Origin: Melanocharis versteri | Taxonomy: Eukaryota; Chordata; Aves; Passeriformes; Melanocharitidae | DNA length: 64,000 bases | Assembly (NCBI GenBank): GCA_013397845.1 | Contig: VZTG01007090.1 | Span: 144,233 to 208,232, forward strand | Direction: 5' to 3' | Part shown: positions 1-13,152 of the stretch, one piece after another | Numbering within the stretch: position 1 is the first letter of the stretch | How the letters are laid out: each line of letters starts with the position of its first letter | Program-made: the position numbers and the translations under genes | Notes under the pieces: model-generated | Databases searched by the model: none | What the model saw: only the letters and a program-made list of their open reading frames with translations | Told to the model about the DNA's origin: nothing

Positions 1-60
1 GAGAAAGAGCATTTTCAAATGTTAGCACTGTGCTGACCTGCCCTGGTGCCATGCTGAGGG

Positions 61-420
61 GCCCTGAAGCGGCACGGTGGGACGCACAGCCCCCCAGTTC
101 CAGCCGCCTCCCCTGGGCGGGGTAGGGCCGGCACAGCCCGCGGCCGGTCACCGCGGCCGGTCACTCTGTGTGGCCACACGCATTCCACCCTCCACACGAC
201 CAGAACCCCTCAGCACTGCACAGCCCCCATGTCGCACTCTCCAGCCCAGGCCTTCTGCCTCCCGACCCTCCAGTCGCACGCCACAGGGTGTGTGGGACGG
301 CACCTGGACTTCATGTCAGCTCTTCCCCTCCTTCAGCTTCCTCTTCCAACGCATTCTGCCATCGTCACAAAGCCCCCGCCCAAGGAAAGGCTGTGGGGAG
401 GCACGTGGGCATGGTGGATA
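61..420. promoter_or_regulatory. CpG-rich, GC-rich patch at left edge
   Basis: By my count there are 23 CpG dinucleotides in about 360 bp, densest at 61-180, against an AT-rich background. Overlapping open frames (114, 89 and 70 codons on +, 60 and 82 on -) exist, but none is recognisable and all are explained by stop-poor GC-rich sequence. It could be a small CpG island or alternative promoter, or a GC-rich repeat. Confidence 0.25.
139..164. repeat. Perfect 13-bp tandem duplication, GC-rich
   Basis: CGCGGCCGGTCAC is repeated exactly twice without a gap, inside the CpG-rich patch at the left edge. Confidence 0.95.
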
Positions 421-1543
421 AGGAGGCCAGGCTGTGACTGAGCTGCTCCCCAGTGAGCTTGAAGAGATACAGAGAGAGCTCAGCAGGCAGCTTGCCAGGG
501 CATGGAATTGCAATCTAATGATATACTTAGGAAAAAATGTCAGAAGAAAGAGCATTCCAACCACAATACCTTTGATAAATAATGTACTCAGTTGTTCAAA
601 GGGAAATTAAAAATAGCCACAGACCAAAAAAAACTCAAGGAAATAATACCCAAATCAAATCAGAATGGAACTATCAGTAAACTAAATGACACCGTATACT
701 GACTGTCCTTAAAGAATGTACCAAGTTCTTCCTTTCTGTCTCAGCTCTGAAGACTTCAAGCTGCTTGGAGCACGTACTGCCTTTTACAGCACGCACATTA
801 AATCTCCTGCCACAGATAACGCTGGCTGTAGGTGCAATCAGAATAAATGATACAATAAAGGAATTTCATGTTCCCCATGCCGTGAGGTAGGGACTGGAAT
901 GTACAAAACCTCCTTGATGGTTCCTTAGTCCAAAACTTAATTTAATGTGAGATCCAGACTCCCTGTTGTTATCTACATAGCAGTTCTAGCTCTCCACAGA
1001 ACATTACAGAATGCTTTTACCATTTGTCAGTTTTTGTAAGTTTGCCTAAACATCTAAAAATAGTTAATAACAAGCTGTGCAATTTGAGAAACGTGCCTTG
1101 AGGGTGCCCACACAGAGTGGCATGCACACTCTTGGTAAGCAAATACCACAATCATGTTAATACTACATTATAGGATTAAGCAAATTTAAATTAGACTTCA
1201 TTCTGTGTGCAAACTGCCTTGTAAAGTCAACTTCAGTGCTTCTCCATAATGAGCCAAGATACACTCATCCATGATGTGTCAGAAGCAATTGTTCCAGGAA
1301 CAAGTTGTCTCTGCATAGCTCAGTTATTTTCAGGACCCAGCTTGCCATGGGCTGTAATTCAGTATTTACTCATGATAAAAACAATGAATCTGCTTTACAG
1401 GAAGTGTAATGGAGCATAGCAGACACTGGAAAAACTTTTAAGAGATGTGCTCATGTCAATCCATGTAGCATCTCCTTTAGTTAAAGCTTATCAGTGCTGG
1501 GATTGGGTGGGATTTCAGCAATAGACTTGCAGGTGACCGACAT

Positions 1544-1718
1544 TCTTCCCTGTGAGGGTGGTGAGGCACTGGCACAGGGTGCCCAGAGAAGCTGTGGGTG
1601 CCCCATCCCTGGAAGTGCTCAAGGTCAGGGTGGATGGGGCTCTGAGCAACCTGGGATAGTGGAAGGTGTCCCTGCCCACAGCAGGGTGGTTGGAACTACA
1701 TGATCTTTAAGGCCCCTT
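1544..1718 (+). mobile_element. CR1 LINE, 5'-truncated 3' fragment
   Basis: The stretch reads CCTGTGAGGGTGGTGAGGCA, then a 'cccagagaagctgtgg' phrase, 'ccatccctggaagtg', and 'ggaactacatgatctttaag'. These are the ordered landmarks of the CR1 3' end in birds. The last part (TTCCAACCC and the terminal 8-bp repeats) is missing, as the match stops at GGCCCCTT. It is the longest and cleanest of the four CR1 pieces here and lies antisense to THSD4. Confidence 0.9.
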
Positions 1719-4700
1719 AAAGATTTTGTTTTCATACAGGAAGTGCTTCAAGACACATGCACGTGCAGGGAAACAAAGACAGGTCCAGCATACTACAGCA
1801 GAAGTCTGGTCCTTTCACATACTGCTGTGGCTGTAAGCTGGCAGCTCCCTTGTAGACTTCGAGTGACACACCAGGCCAGAAACACCTAAATGTGACAATT
1901 CCACACTGATCCAGCAGTGATCCTCTGTGGAGCTTGGGGTGGATGACAAGTGTTGGTGTACTAGTAAACACAGGCAACCCAGTTTACACAGCTTCCTATA
2001 CAAAGAAGGAAAATGCATATGAAACGTAACACATCACATTCTCTACAAAGCCTTCAAGAAAGCAGAGCTATTTTAAGGTTTCCCTGTTTAGGCTAATAGA
2101 CCATGGGTGCTTAGTTATCAGAACTGAGCATCAGCTCAAGCTTTGCAGCTTAGGAGGCTGGAAGGTCCATGAGAGAAAACTGATCCCAAATCAGGTTGGT
2201 TTTCCACTGATAGACAGTTACAAGTTTTGGTGGTGGCCAGAGGAATAATGCTTTTTACAGCAATTGCCCTATGCCGGATTTCTAAATAACAAGATGCAAA
2301 CATTTTCCAGGAAATAATTATCATGTAACTACATTTGGGCTCTCCAAAAGAAATAGTAATGTGATGTGGTCTGTTTTATTTGAGTCTCTTTTGATACTTT
2401 GTCCTTATTAGGCTTGGGAACATCTCTTGACAATAACCAGAATGGGTCGTGTTTATTTTTTTTCTTTGTCCCTTTCAGTTTTGTTAACTTCTTATAAACT
2501 TTTATTACTCTGGTGTGGATTTTTTTTAAAAAACATTTTCCATTCTTCATTCCAGTGATGTAAAAACATTGCCAGGTTTTTTTCTACTTCCACTTTTCAT
2601 TTTCTCATGTAATAAAATGTTTATTACTTCATCTTGTCTCAACAATTTAATAGATATTTGAACTGTTGTCTTCACTGGGGTTCTGATGTTAAGTGGAAAA
2701 AAAAAAAATCAAGCTTTTATAATGGAACTGCTTACACATTTTAACAAGTATGGAGCCCAAAAGAAAGATACCATTCCAACAAATTCCTCAGCTTTACCTG
2801 AATATACCACAGTTTGTTCTACTCTTCAGTGAACAGAATATTTCTGAAAGGCCACAATGTTCCATAAACTTGTCCTCATAATTAGTGTTTAAGGCAATAA
2901 GAAATTTCCAAACATTGTCATTTACTTCAATTTTCCCAGTATCTCCATTCCTCCCAAATCCCTCTGTCATCAAAAAACTATTAATAATATCTTATACATT
3001 TACTGTCGTGCATTAAAAAGAACTGGAAAGTTGATTATTATTCAACGAAATTAAAAGAAACCAACAAGAAACAACCACACACATATGATCTCTCTTGATC
3101 AGCTGGACATCTCAAAATCAGTAAAAGATTTAAGTTTGATGTGCTTCTATGAAATTTCAGTGCAGCAAAGCACTCAGCTGAGTGGCTCACATGGGTACCT
3201 GACCAGTAAGTACTGCTGGCTTCAGTACAGCTGCCACAAGTTACACTTTTAACAGAGGCTCGAGGAATAACCAGGTAATGTACTTTCTTCCACAGACCTT
3301 AGGTTTTACTGTGTTGCATCTGGAACTCTTTTCTGAATTTAAAGGGAAAAAAAAACCCCAACTCCTAAAAATGCCTTTTTTCACATCAGCCTTTCATGTG
3401 TTAGCAGTCACAATCCAGAGGCAACCATTTGTCAGCCAGTGGCCACTGGATGTCTCCACTGGCCTATGCAAACATAGATCAAAGTTCTCTATCAGTGCAA
3501 AGCTCCTTTAAAAGGCATTTATCTGGTTTACAAGCCATCACACTTTCCAGAGTGCACAGCAGCCACACAGAGTTGCCCTCTCTGGCCCTCAGCACAGGCA
3601 GGGGATGGCAGCTTCACATGGACTGCACTTCTGGTGAGGTTTCTCAGAGCAGCCCCCAGTGTTTAGATCAGAATTATGAAGATGTGGCTAGGTAAGTAGA
3701 AGAAAACCAAACAGCAATTGCTTGAGCTCAGAATTTTGGTTTCTGTTTATATCCAGCAATAGCTAAAACTGTATCAATAAAACCCTCATAAGATGATGAT
3801 ATCATAAGATAAACTATGAGGATTTCATGGAAGATGCCTTTCCTTGCAGTGATATTATACAGAATTTATTAAAAATAAAACTAAAATATTTAGGAAACAT
3901 ATTATTATAGACAAAATTACAGAGGCAAAAAAATACAACTAATCTAAGCAATCTCATCTTCTGGCCAGATTTATATATTTATTTATACTGGCACTAATCA
4001 GAGATGAAAACCTGCTACATGCAGCGCAATTTCTCATCTGGAAAAATACCAAAACATGCTCCATTCCCTGAACAGCTGACCACTTCCTGAGAGAGGCTGA
4101 GCGTTATCACACCCGGCTGCTCTTAGCTTGGGATGTTCTGGAAGGAGCTTGATACTGCTTTCTGCCTGTCTCTAAAATTGGAAAGAACTGAATATTTCTG
4201 TTTTTCTGTATTAGAATCTTACTGGCCTCTGGAATCTCAGCTTGCATCCAGATCTGTAATTTGAAATATGATTCTATCTCCATCAGCACAGCACACTAGT
4301 ATCCCCAAAAACTTGGAATGTCAAATAACATTAGATTGCATAAATCAGTATTCTGGCAACTTTAGTAAGTGCACCTTCAAATCCTGCCTTCAGACTTTTC
4401 ACAGCAAACTTGGTCAGTTTTATTCAAATCGGTTCTACTGCTGGAGAACTTCATGTCACATTTCAGAATAATAAATGCCAAAGGTAGATGGGAAGAAAGG
4501 AGATTCAAGTTCAGGCTTGTGATGCCCCCATTAGCATTTCAGACAAAAGCTTTTAGTCACCTCTTAAGGAAGCATATTTAAAGTTAAACATCTTAGAAAT
4601 CTCGTTCCTATTAAAACATGAACTCTGCATGTGAACACTGAAAACTCCCAAAGTAATGCCTATCATGAAAAGACCATGAGTATAATACCCAAACCTCTAG

Positions 4701-7700
4701 TATTTAATAAAACTCCAAACAAGGCTCCACAGAAAGCCATGCCTCATGTAAACTCATGGCATGCTCTTCTCCATGCACTCCTCACTGAAGTGCACCCTAA
4801 GCTTTCTTTAATATGAAGATAAAGGACCAAGCAGCCAAAAGTGACAGCAGGGGAAGGAGGGAACACAGTGCTGCTGTTTCTCGCTATCAGCTCCCAGACA
4901 AAATGAGCCAGCTCTCACTGACTCATTTTGTTACATGATTGGCAAAAAATCTTTATTTTCTTTCTTAAGCAAAACTTGCTCTGAGATGTATAGTTTGTAT
5001 TAAAGTCTAAATGCCTTCTGAAGTTATGCTTTTCTGAGTTATTTAGCTTGGGGGAAGAAACCCAACATTTTATCTTTAAAAATGAAAATTGTTACATCAT
5101 TATTTACAAGAAATGATGACACAGTGTTTTTAAAATTTTTGCATATAGAAATCAACTTTCATTTTACTTTAAATACATAGCTCAGAGACAATAATAATAG
5201 TAATGCTTTCAGTTATCTCAATCTGCACTTTTTTTAGTTTCTTTAAACACACTAAATTTGCCAAAATTTCCCAGAGAAATAATTTTGGATCAACTCACAA
5301 AAATCATTGTCATCCCCTGCCTCTTCTTCCTTTCTGTCTCCAGAGGAAGCAGTCACTTAGAAATGCTTCTGCACCCCACCCCCAAAAATCCAGTTCCTGG
5401 ACTCATTTCATATCCCTCTGATCGATAACCTCATCATTTACAGTCTTCTATGCTGACATGAACATGGCCACTTTGATGAACACAGACTTAAAAGCTACTA
5501 CCTGTGCTTGTATAAACTAAACAAAGTTTTATACTTGTTATACACAGGACACACGTGCATCAACGGGAAAAGCAAGAGAAGATACCAATCTCCTTTTCTG
5601 AAAGGTTTGTAACTGAAGATTCTTTGCTCTGGAACAACACCAAGAAATCACCACCTGAGGAGCCACAGCAGAAAGAAATCAGAAACAAGCAGCAGCTAAA
5701 AGTCATCCCCAGACTGGCTGTCACTGTCTTTTAGGAAATACATATCAGTATGTTCTGACTGAGCCTTATACACTTACAGATTGTCTTAAGATTAAAAAAA
5801 TAACTATTGTGGGGTGAGGAGTGTTTCTGAAATAATAAAAAATACTTGTACTCATTTAAATACTAGTACAGCTATTATTTGGTCTAAAATGTCCTAACTG
5901 TATTTCCATGGCCTCTTGCCACAGTCCTTTAATAGGCAAATAAATTCTTAAGGATTAGTTAAAACAGACTGTGCTTTTATTTACATACCCAAAGATATTT
6001 ATTTCCTTCACTCTCATAAACATCAGTTTAAAACATGAATGTTCATTAGAACAATGTTTTCACTGGGATGCCAGTGACCTGGAGCTCAGTCAGTTAACTT
6101 GAAAGCTGCTTTCCTTCTGGTAGCAGAAAAAACCCTAAACATTCAGTGTGTCACATTACATTTCATTTTTGAGACTATTCTTACATAAAAACCTATAATG
6201 ATCATTGATGAGACTCCAGATTTCTTAGCAACTTTGCTTCTAATTTTTCTCCTGGGTTTTCAAACTTTGCACAACTTGATTGTTAGATGTTAAGATTCCT
6301 GCAGAAAACGGACAGGTCCCAACTCAGTGATCTTGAATCCAGGAGGATCTAACTGGGAGGCACTGGGAGGCAGCCATTGCTCCCTGATGCTGGCAGCTGG
6401 GCTCCACCAGCTCTGACAGCAGCACTTCGAGCCTCTATGCTCTTAGCAACTGGATTTCAGAACAGCAAAGCTTAAGTTGTCTCATCTCCCGTATCTCTCT
6501 CAGCCAAGGGGAAGATGGGTGTCTGGTAAAAGACTATTTTCACATTGAGAGTTCTGCCCCATGAAACTAGGATCTGTCTCTCCTGTACTCACCTGTGGCA
6601 TCACCCTACATCCCACTCCTCCCAGCACAGCAGTAGAAACTAGTATGGATGTGTCAATAAAAGATAAAAATCTTGTCCTTTAATTTCCTTCTACAAACAG
6701 GCTCTGCATGCAGGAGAAGCAGTGGCTGTGATTTAGCTTGGCTTTTTGAAGGTGTCTAACTTCTTCAGACTCAGAAAATTACATCTGGAAGTTACTATAA
6801 GAGACGTGCAAAGTTGTTTTGAAAACTACTTATTAATTACTACTCAGTAATTCATTGGCTGGGTTTTGGTACCTACTGAGTAAGAATCTGCAAGATCTTT
6901 GCCAAATACAGCTCCAGCTTGTGTATTCATGCATGAGGTAGATGATGTGATAGCAAGAGAGATTCACAGGCAATACTAAGTTGGGAAAGGCAACAATACT
7001 GGAGGGAAGGATTAGAACTCAAAAAATATGCTGACAGCTTGGGGAAGGGTCTGAAAAGGTAGGATGAAATATAATAGGGATTGGTATGATATCCTACATT
7101 TGTGACAGAACAACCATCTGCACAAACACAGACTGAAAAGCTAATGGAGAAGCAAGGAATCTGGAGCAGTGAGAGTGGGTCTCATTTAACATGAGGGACT
7201 GAAGGTGTGACCTTACCAAAAGAAAAGCAAACACTGCACAGGTCAGTATAAACCAGAGGGCAGTGTGCAAATCACAGCAGTGACCAACATTCAGTGCAGC
7301 ACTATCCACTTCTGATGGGCCGTGTGAAGACAATCCAGGGGAGAAAGTGAGTGACCAGCACTCCAGTAAACTCAGCTGAAGAGGGAAGATTCAGACAATG
7401 GTGGTGTTTCGAAAAAGCAGAAGGGCTGACAGTCTCTAGGTAGAGATAAAATACAAAAAGGAATGGCAGTCTTCCTATGTCTGCTGTGAACCAGACAGGA
7501 GGTAATGGGCCAAAGCTGTAGCACAGAAATCTATATTACACTTCACGAAAGATTTCCACTGGAAGGAATAACTAAGCACCATTTGCTTATGGAGACTGCA
7601 GAATCTCCACCACTGGAGACTGGCACTGGACAAACTGAACAAACACAAACTGTGCTCTTCTAAAGGGTTCCATTTCCTAACCTCAGATCTTGCAGAGCAC

Positions 7701-10700
7701 ACAAGCCTTCCTGTGTTTATTTATTGACTATTCCTCCTTCCTTAGTGCCTAGTTATAAGAGACACAGCAGTCGCTTTCATTCAAAATATTTGCTGTCATG
7801 TAGTAACCGTTCAGATACTGTTGTTCTCCATCAAGAAAACTCTTACCATTCATACAAACAGTTTCTGCATCAATAAACCTCTCTTTGCAGCTTTTCCCCA
7901 TAGAAATGTCAATGCTCAAGTGCAGTCGTAGATACACAGATGTTCAGAGTTCAAAATGAGAAATAAGAAAGATTTTCTTGCACCTGTCTGGACTCTGTCC
8001 CAGAGAATTGCACCAAGGAGCATAAAGCCTTAATTGTAAAAATATTTCCAATAGGTCAGTTTTTGTCTCTGGAAAGCAGTAAATTGTGAAATTTCACAGT
8101 CTTGCAAATCCTACCTCTCATTCTGGACTGCAGAAAGCATAATAAAAGTACATAATTTTCTGTCCCCAAAGTTATACATGGAAAGTATTTACAGCCTGAT
8201 CAATGTACAGCTGTGAGTCCAACACAGTAAAAGTAATGTAACACTTAAAAATCTTTCTAAAAATGTTACCACCCGTTAACTTAACTGTAACACCAAAAGC
8301 AACCCACAGAGTAACTGCTACCTCAAATGCCTAGATAACATCAAACCCATATATCTGGGTTTCAGGCTGTTGATTTAAAGGTTTCTGTAATGACATATAC
8401 TGCAACTGCTTCAAATGATCTTACATACCCTGAAACACTTTAGTTTCTACCAACCTAAGACTTGCCCCTTGAACTATGTCACTGTAAATGTCTTAATAGG
8501 ATGCCAGAGATCAAACCATGAATCTTGAACAATGAAAATATCAAGATGATCACATGGTAGTTAAGTAGAGTCTTAAAAACTAGAAACGCCTTCTCTTGAG
8601 TGGCAACACACTTGTTACCATCAAAAGGGAGCAATACAGAGCACATTTGTCTGATGCTTCACTTTTTCCTTTCCATACCACAGTAACCAATAGTTACCTC
8701 TGCATGAAAGTATCAGAACCATTCCAAAGACCTAAAACAATAAAGTTTCTCACTTCTCTGAAAATTGATTTTAAGGTGTTAAATTTATAATCACCTTACA
8801 ATGATGGTGTGAGGCAGATTAGCCTATAGCTTTGTGTCCGTGCAGCCAGGCTACTCCACACAAAACAATACAGAACTTTAGTGGAGACTGGGACATAGCA
8901 AAAAAGTTTCCAAACCCTCAAGAAAGCTAAATTAATAAACCATGTCCAGCCTAGTTACATTCATTCTTCCAAAAGCAATTAGGGGGGAGAGGGAATGAAT
9001 GTTTAATTGTGCAAGTGATTTTTAAATGTCTGTATCAATTAATGCCTGCTAACATAGCACAGAAAGAGGGACACACATCACTACAGCTCCCTTAAAATTC
9101 GCTAAATCTCTTCTCCCTGCCCCTATCTCAAGTTGGACTCAGTGCAACACAGTAATGCAGAAATCCTTTCAAGTCTGGCAGTAAGACTGCAGCCAAATAT
9201 GTAAGCTATTCACAAATATTATCCAAAAACAGAGGGCAAGCACAGTTTGTGATTTAGGGTTCACCTGGTACAGACCTTTCGGAGGAAGAAACTGTACTGG
9301 AACAGCAGAGGTAGCCTTATTAACTAAAGAATCTGAGGGGCAAAGAGGGGAAACTTCAGCAAAACACTGTTTTGAAAAATAATGGATCACACTCACAGAC
9401 TTTAAACATAAATTACCTCTTTTTTAGCCAAAAAGCAGCTGTACAAAAGCTGATGTTAACGATTATCCATTTTCCATTGAAACCATTCTGTACTGACTCA
9501 AACACTTTCAAACAATATATGCACACACAAGCTTTCAGGAGCTCACCCTCCCCCTTTCTGAAATAGTGCCTGCCCCTCTGGTGAAAATAAGCTGGTTAAG
9601 TCCTGTAAGCAGCCTGCTCAATATGATGCCCAATCCATAGTGCATAATCATGGATTTTGGGGAAAAAATCCACTTCTTCTTTTAACAAGAAACACAAGAG
9701 GATTTTGCACTGTGATTCAATACCCAGACTTGTAAAAGCAATAAATATCCATCCTCACTCAATACTCTCTTTCATTTGGCATTTTCCTAAACTCCAAGAT
9801 CCTTGGCAAGGAAACAGGAGCACAGACATGAACTGGCACTGCCCTGTCCCTGCAAGGGAATAGCCTCATTGTACCTAGTGCAACGCCTGTGCCTTTAAAA
9901 GAAAACAGAGGGGAGTCAGAGGAAAACACAGGAGATCTCAAGTTGCATTAACTGCTATTCTTCTGGAATTAATAATTATGGAACAAGAGATGTTGCCAAG
10001 CAAATGACCTACTCAGATAGATTCTGAGAAGGACATTACTGATAAAATAAATATTTTGAATTTTGTGGCTTTCTAATAGATCAGCGAGCTTCTGTTACAA
10101 TACAGCCAAGGACACTGACCCTATCAAGCATTTTACTAAATAAACCTTACATATGCTAACACTTCAGCTATTCCAAGTTTATTGCCTGTATATTGACCAG
10201 CTTACACAAGACACAAATATGGAACAAAATTATATATTAAATTAACAGCGTACTCTTGAGAACTCCAGTGAAGATGCAAGAGAATTCAAAACATATGGAG
10301 GTATTTTCCTATGAACTATATTAAATAGGAAGATGTATTAGTTACAACTGGGAATTACTGTAGACGGATATCAGCCACAGACACAGTGCAGTGCAGGATG
10401 TTTAACATTAGAACATCTATAGTGCACATGAGAGCCTGATCCAGAAATTTGCACTGCCTTGGGGTGCACAGATGCATCAAGAAAACTGTTTCTGTTCCCT
10501 TTTTCCTGACTGGAACGCCTTCCAAGCTTTGAGTTATGCCACTAAGTAAATAATGTAAAGTAGCACAGCTTGTTGCATGAGATGGAAAAGCAGCAATACA
10601 CACCCCTGGTGCTCTGGCTGGTATTTCTTACACCAGATCAGTCCTCTTTAACAGTGAGTTTCAATTTAAATTCCAATGCTTTCTCTCAATATTTCTACAG

Positions 10701-13126
10701 CACAGAAGACTCTTACCTCAGCTGTCTCTCCATTTCCAGAAACAAGACTTTATAGTAACAAGTCAGTTCACAGCAATTAAGGTCAATCACGTTAGTTTTA
10801 AAAGATGTGACAGAAATGCAGATGGAAGGACCTACAGACAGGCATATCCATATAAACTTCAGAAAAAAACAGATGCAAACGTGTAGACATTAAATTGCAC
10901 TTTACAATACATACAGTTATTTAAACTGCTTTATCTTCTAAATATTTTCCAGCTTTCTTGTGTGTCCAGTCTGTATGTGTTTGGTCAAATTCTTTTACTG
11001 ATGCTTGATGTCCGTTTCCATTTGCAAAGACCTCTATGAGCACAAGGCCATTATTCCACTCTGCAACAGGCAGCAAATATAGCCACAGAAAATTCCCTGA
11101 GAATCTCTTCAACATTGGCCATGAGTCCTTCAAAAGACAATGAGGATGGCTTATGGGAATGAGACGTGAATGAAATGTATTTCAACTGAGCTAAGCGTGT
11201 TAGAAGACAACTGGAGTCAGAAAGCAAGTCTTGATCTAATATTTTATTTCCACCAAAAGACAATTCCTTCGATGAGGGTGGTGATTGTGGACAGAGTGCT
11301 GATGGTACTGACGTGTGGCTTGGCACAACACAGCAGGACGAGAAATGGCAAGAAGGATGTCTGCTGGTATGATTCAATATGCTTAGTTTAGATCAACTAG
11401 CTAACAGCAAAAATGAGCAATTAGATGTATTTTTCTTCTGTATTTCCACCGAAAGCTGTTGAGCTGGTTTCAGAGAAATTCCCAAAATGCTTACAGCATT
11501 GGTAAGATAAAAGTTTTTCTCATCAGTTTTTCAACTGAAAACTCATTTAGGGTTGTTAGAATTAAATAAATCATGAAATTTAGTTTCTCCTTTCATGGCT
11601 TCAGGGATGATGGACAGAATAAACAGCATTTTAGGCAGAATGCTTCATATTAGATCCTGCCATAGCTAAGACTTGCTTTATTGCATTGAACAAAATAGTA
11701 ACCAGACGTGTTCTATAAATTACAAACCACAAAATCAGGATAAAACTTCCTTTTTTTCCAGAAGTAATCCCATAATTTCTAAGATGTTCATGAAGTACTG
11801 TGACAAGAGCCAATGAGTACCCAGACAGACTGAGTCTCCTGCTCCCTAACATTGATTAGCATCATATCCAATGAGATATCACTGTGATTAAAGCAGATTT
11901 ACGCTCAGAGTCAAACAGCATTCAGATTGAGAAAGCACAACAAAACTGGCATCTGGGTCTTCTTGCTTCTTAAAAGCAAGAATTCCTGACAAGGAGCACT
12001 ACACATCAATCTCCATCTCCATGCAGCAGACACAGCATTAATTCTATCTGCAGCTGTTTCAGGCAAGAAAAGCTAACCCCATAGTTTGGATATTACTGCA
12101 AGTATAATCTGACTTCATTTGAAACTGGATTTTATCCAGTGTTCCTGCAATAACCCCGAGGAGATTTGATCCACTGATGACTTCTAAACTGATTTTCATA
12201 GAACAGATCCAACATACTTCAAATATCTTCTTTAATTTCCCAGTGACTAATGTACGTTGTTTCCATCAACATAATGTTTTAATCTAGTAAAGAAAGCCAA
12301 AGCTTTTAATTTAGAAAGTTCACCTTCTTCCTGTATATGCTGCATCTTCTCTGTGTTCCCAGCTCCCGCCCCAAATGAAAACAGAACTTGAGGCACAGAA
12401 GGGCTAAATGTGTCAACTCAGCCAACCATAAGAACTTTCCATCTGGCCAAATGCAGATTTATGCAGCAAAAGCTGCTGTCCCCAGACAATAAGACCTTTG
12501 ACATTTTTAAGTTAAACTTTCCAACTTAGCTATTATCACTTGAAAAAGTTTAGGTTTTTTTTAAAATGAGGATGCTGCAAACATGTTGAGAAATCACTGA
12601 AAACAACTTTCTAGAAAACTCTCACTGATTTTAACAGGAGTTACTCAAATGCCATTGTGGTGGATAACCACCTCAGCAAGCTAAAATACATGCATGAAAA
12701 CAAACATACTGGTTTGGACCTACTCGGATTCACACACACTTAAAATATTGCTTTGCTGAATAGTAGCTAACAAACCTGTACAATACCTGAAAAGATTCGG
12801 TACTTTTTCATGGTTCCTTTTGCTCATGCTTTCCCTGTGCTCCTGCTCTGGAACAGGAACCCTGTCCCTATGCATATCCCCTTGCACTGCCAAGACACTT
12901 CATTGAGCCACCACCCTCCACAAAGAAACCCTTGGTTCTGCTCCGGAGACCTGATCTGAACCCCCTTGCTTCCTATACAGGATGCAAAGGAGGCTGTGGT
13001 TCAGCACAGCCGCCTCCTCCTCTGTGCAACAGCAAGACCAGGGGCCACTCACCCCACCCCATTCCCCAAGGTGAGCAGCAGTAGCCAAAGCAACTCTGTA
13101 ATTCCAGTTTCTGCCAGTCAGGACAC

Positions 13127-13152
13127 TAAATAAATAAATAAATAAATAAATA
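13127..13152. repeat. (TAAA)n tetranucleotide microsatellite
   Basis: There are 6.5 perfect copies of TAAA. Confidence 0.97.

Noticed and set aside
3429..3695. 88-codon plus-strand frame ending at a perfect AG|GTAAGT site
   Set aside because: It has no recognisable protein, no convincing acceptor and no partner exon. A single good donor motif is expected by chance in 64 kb.
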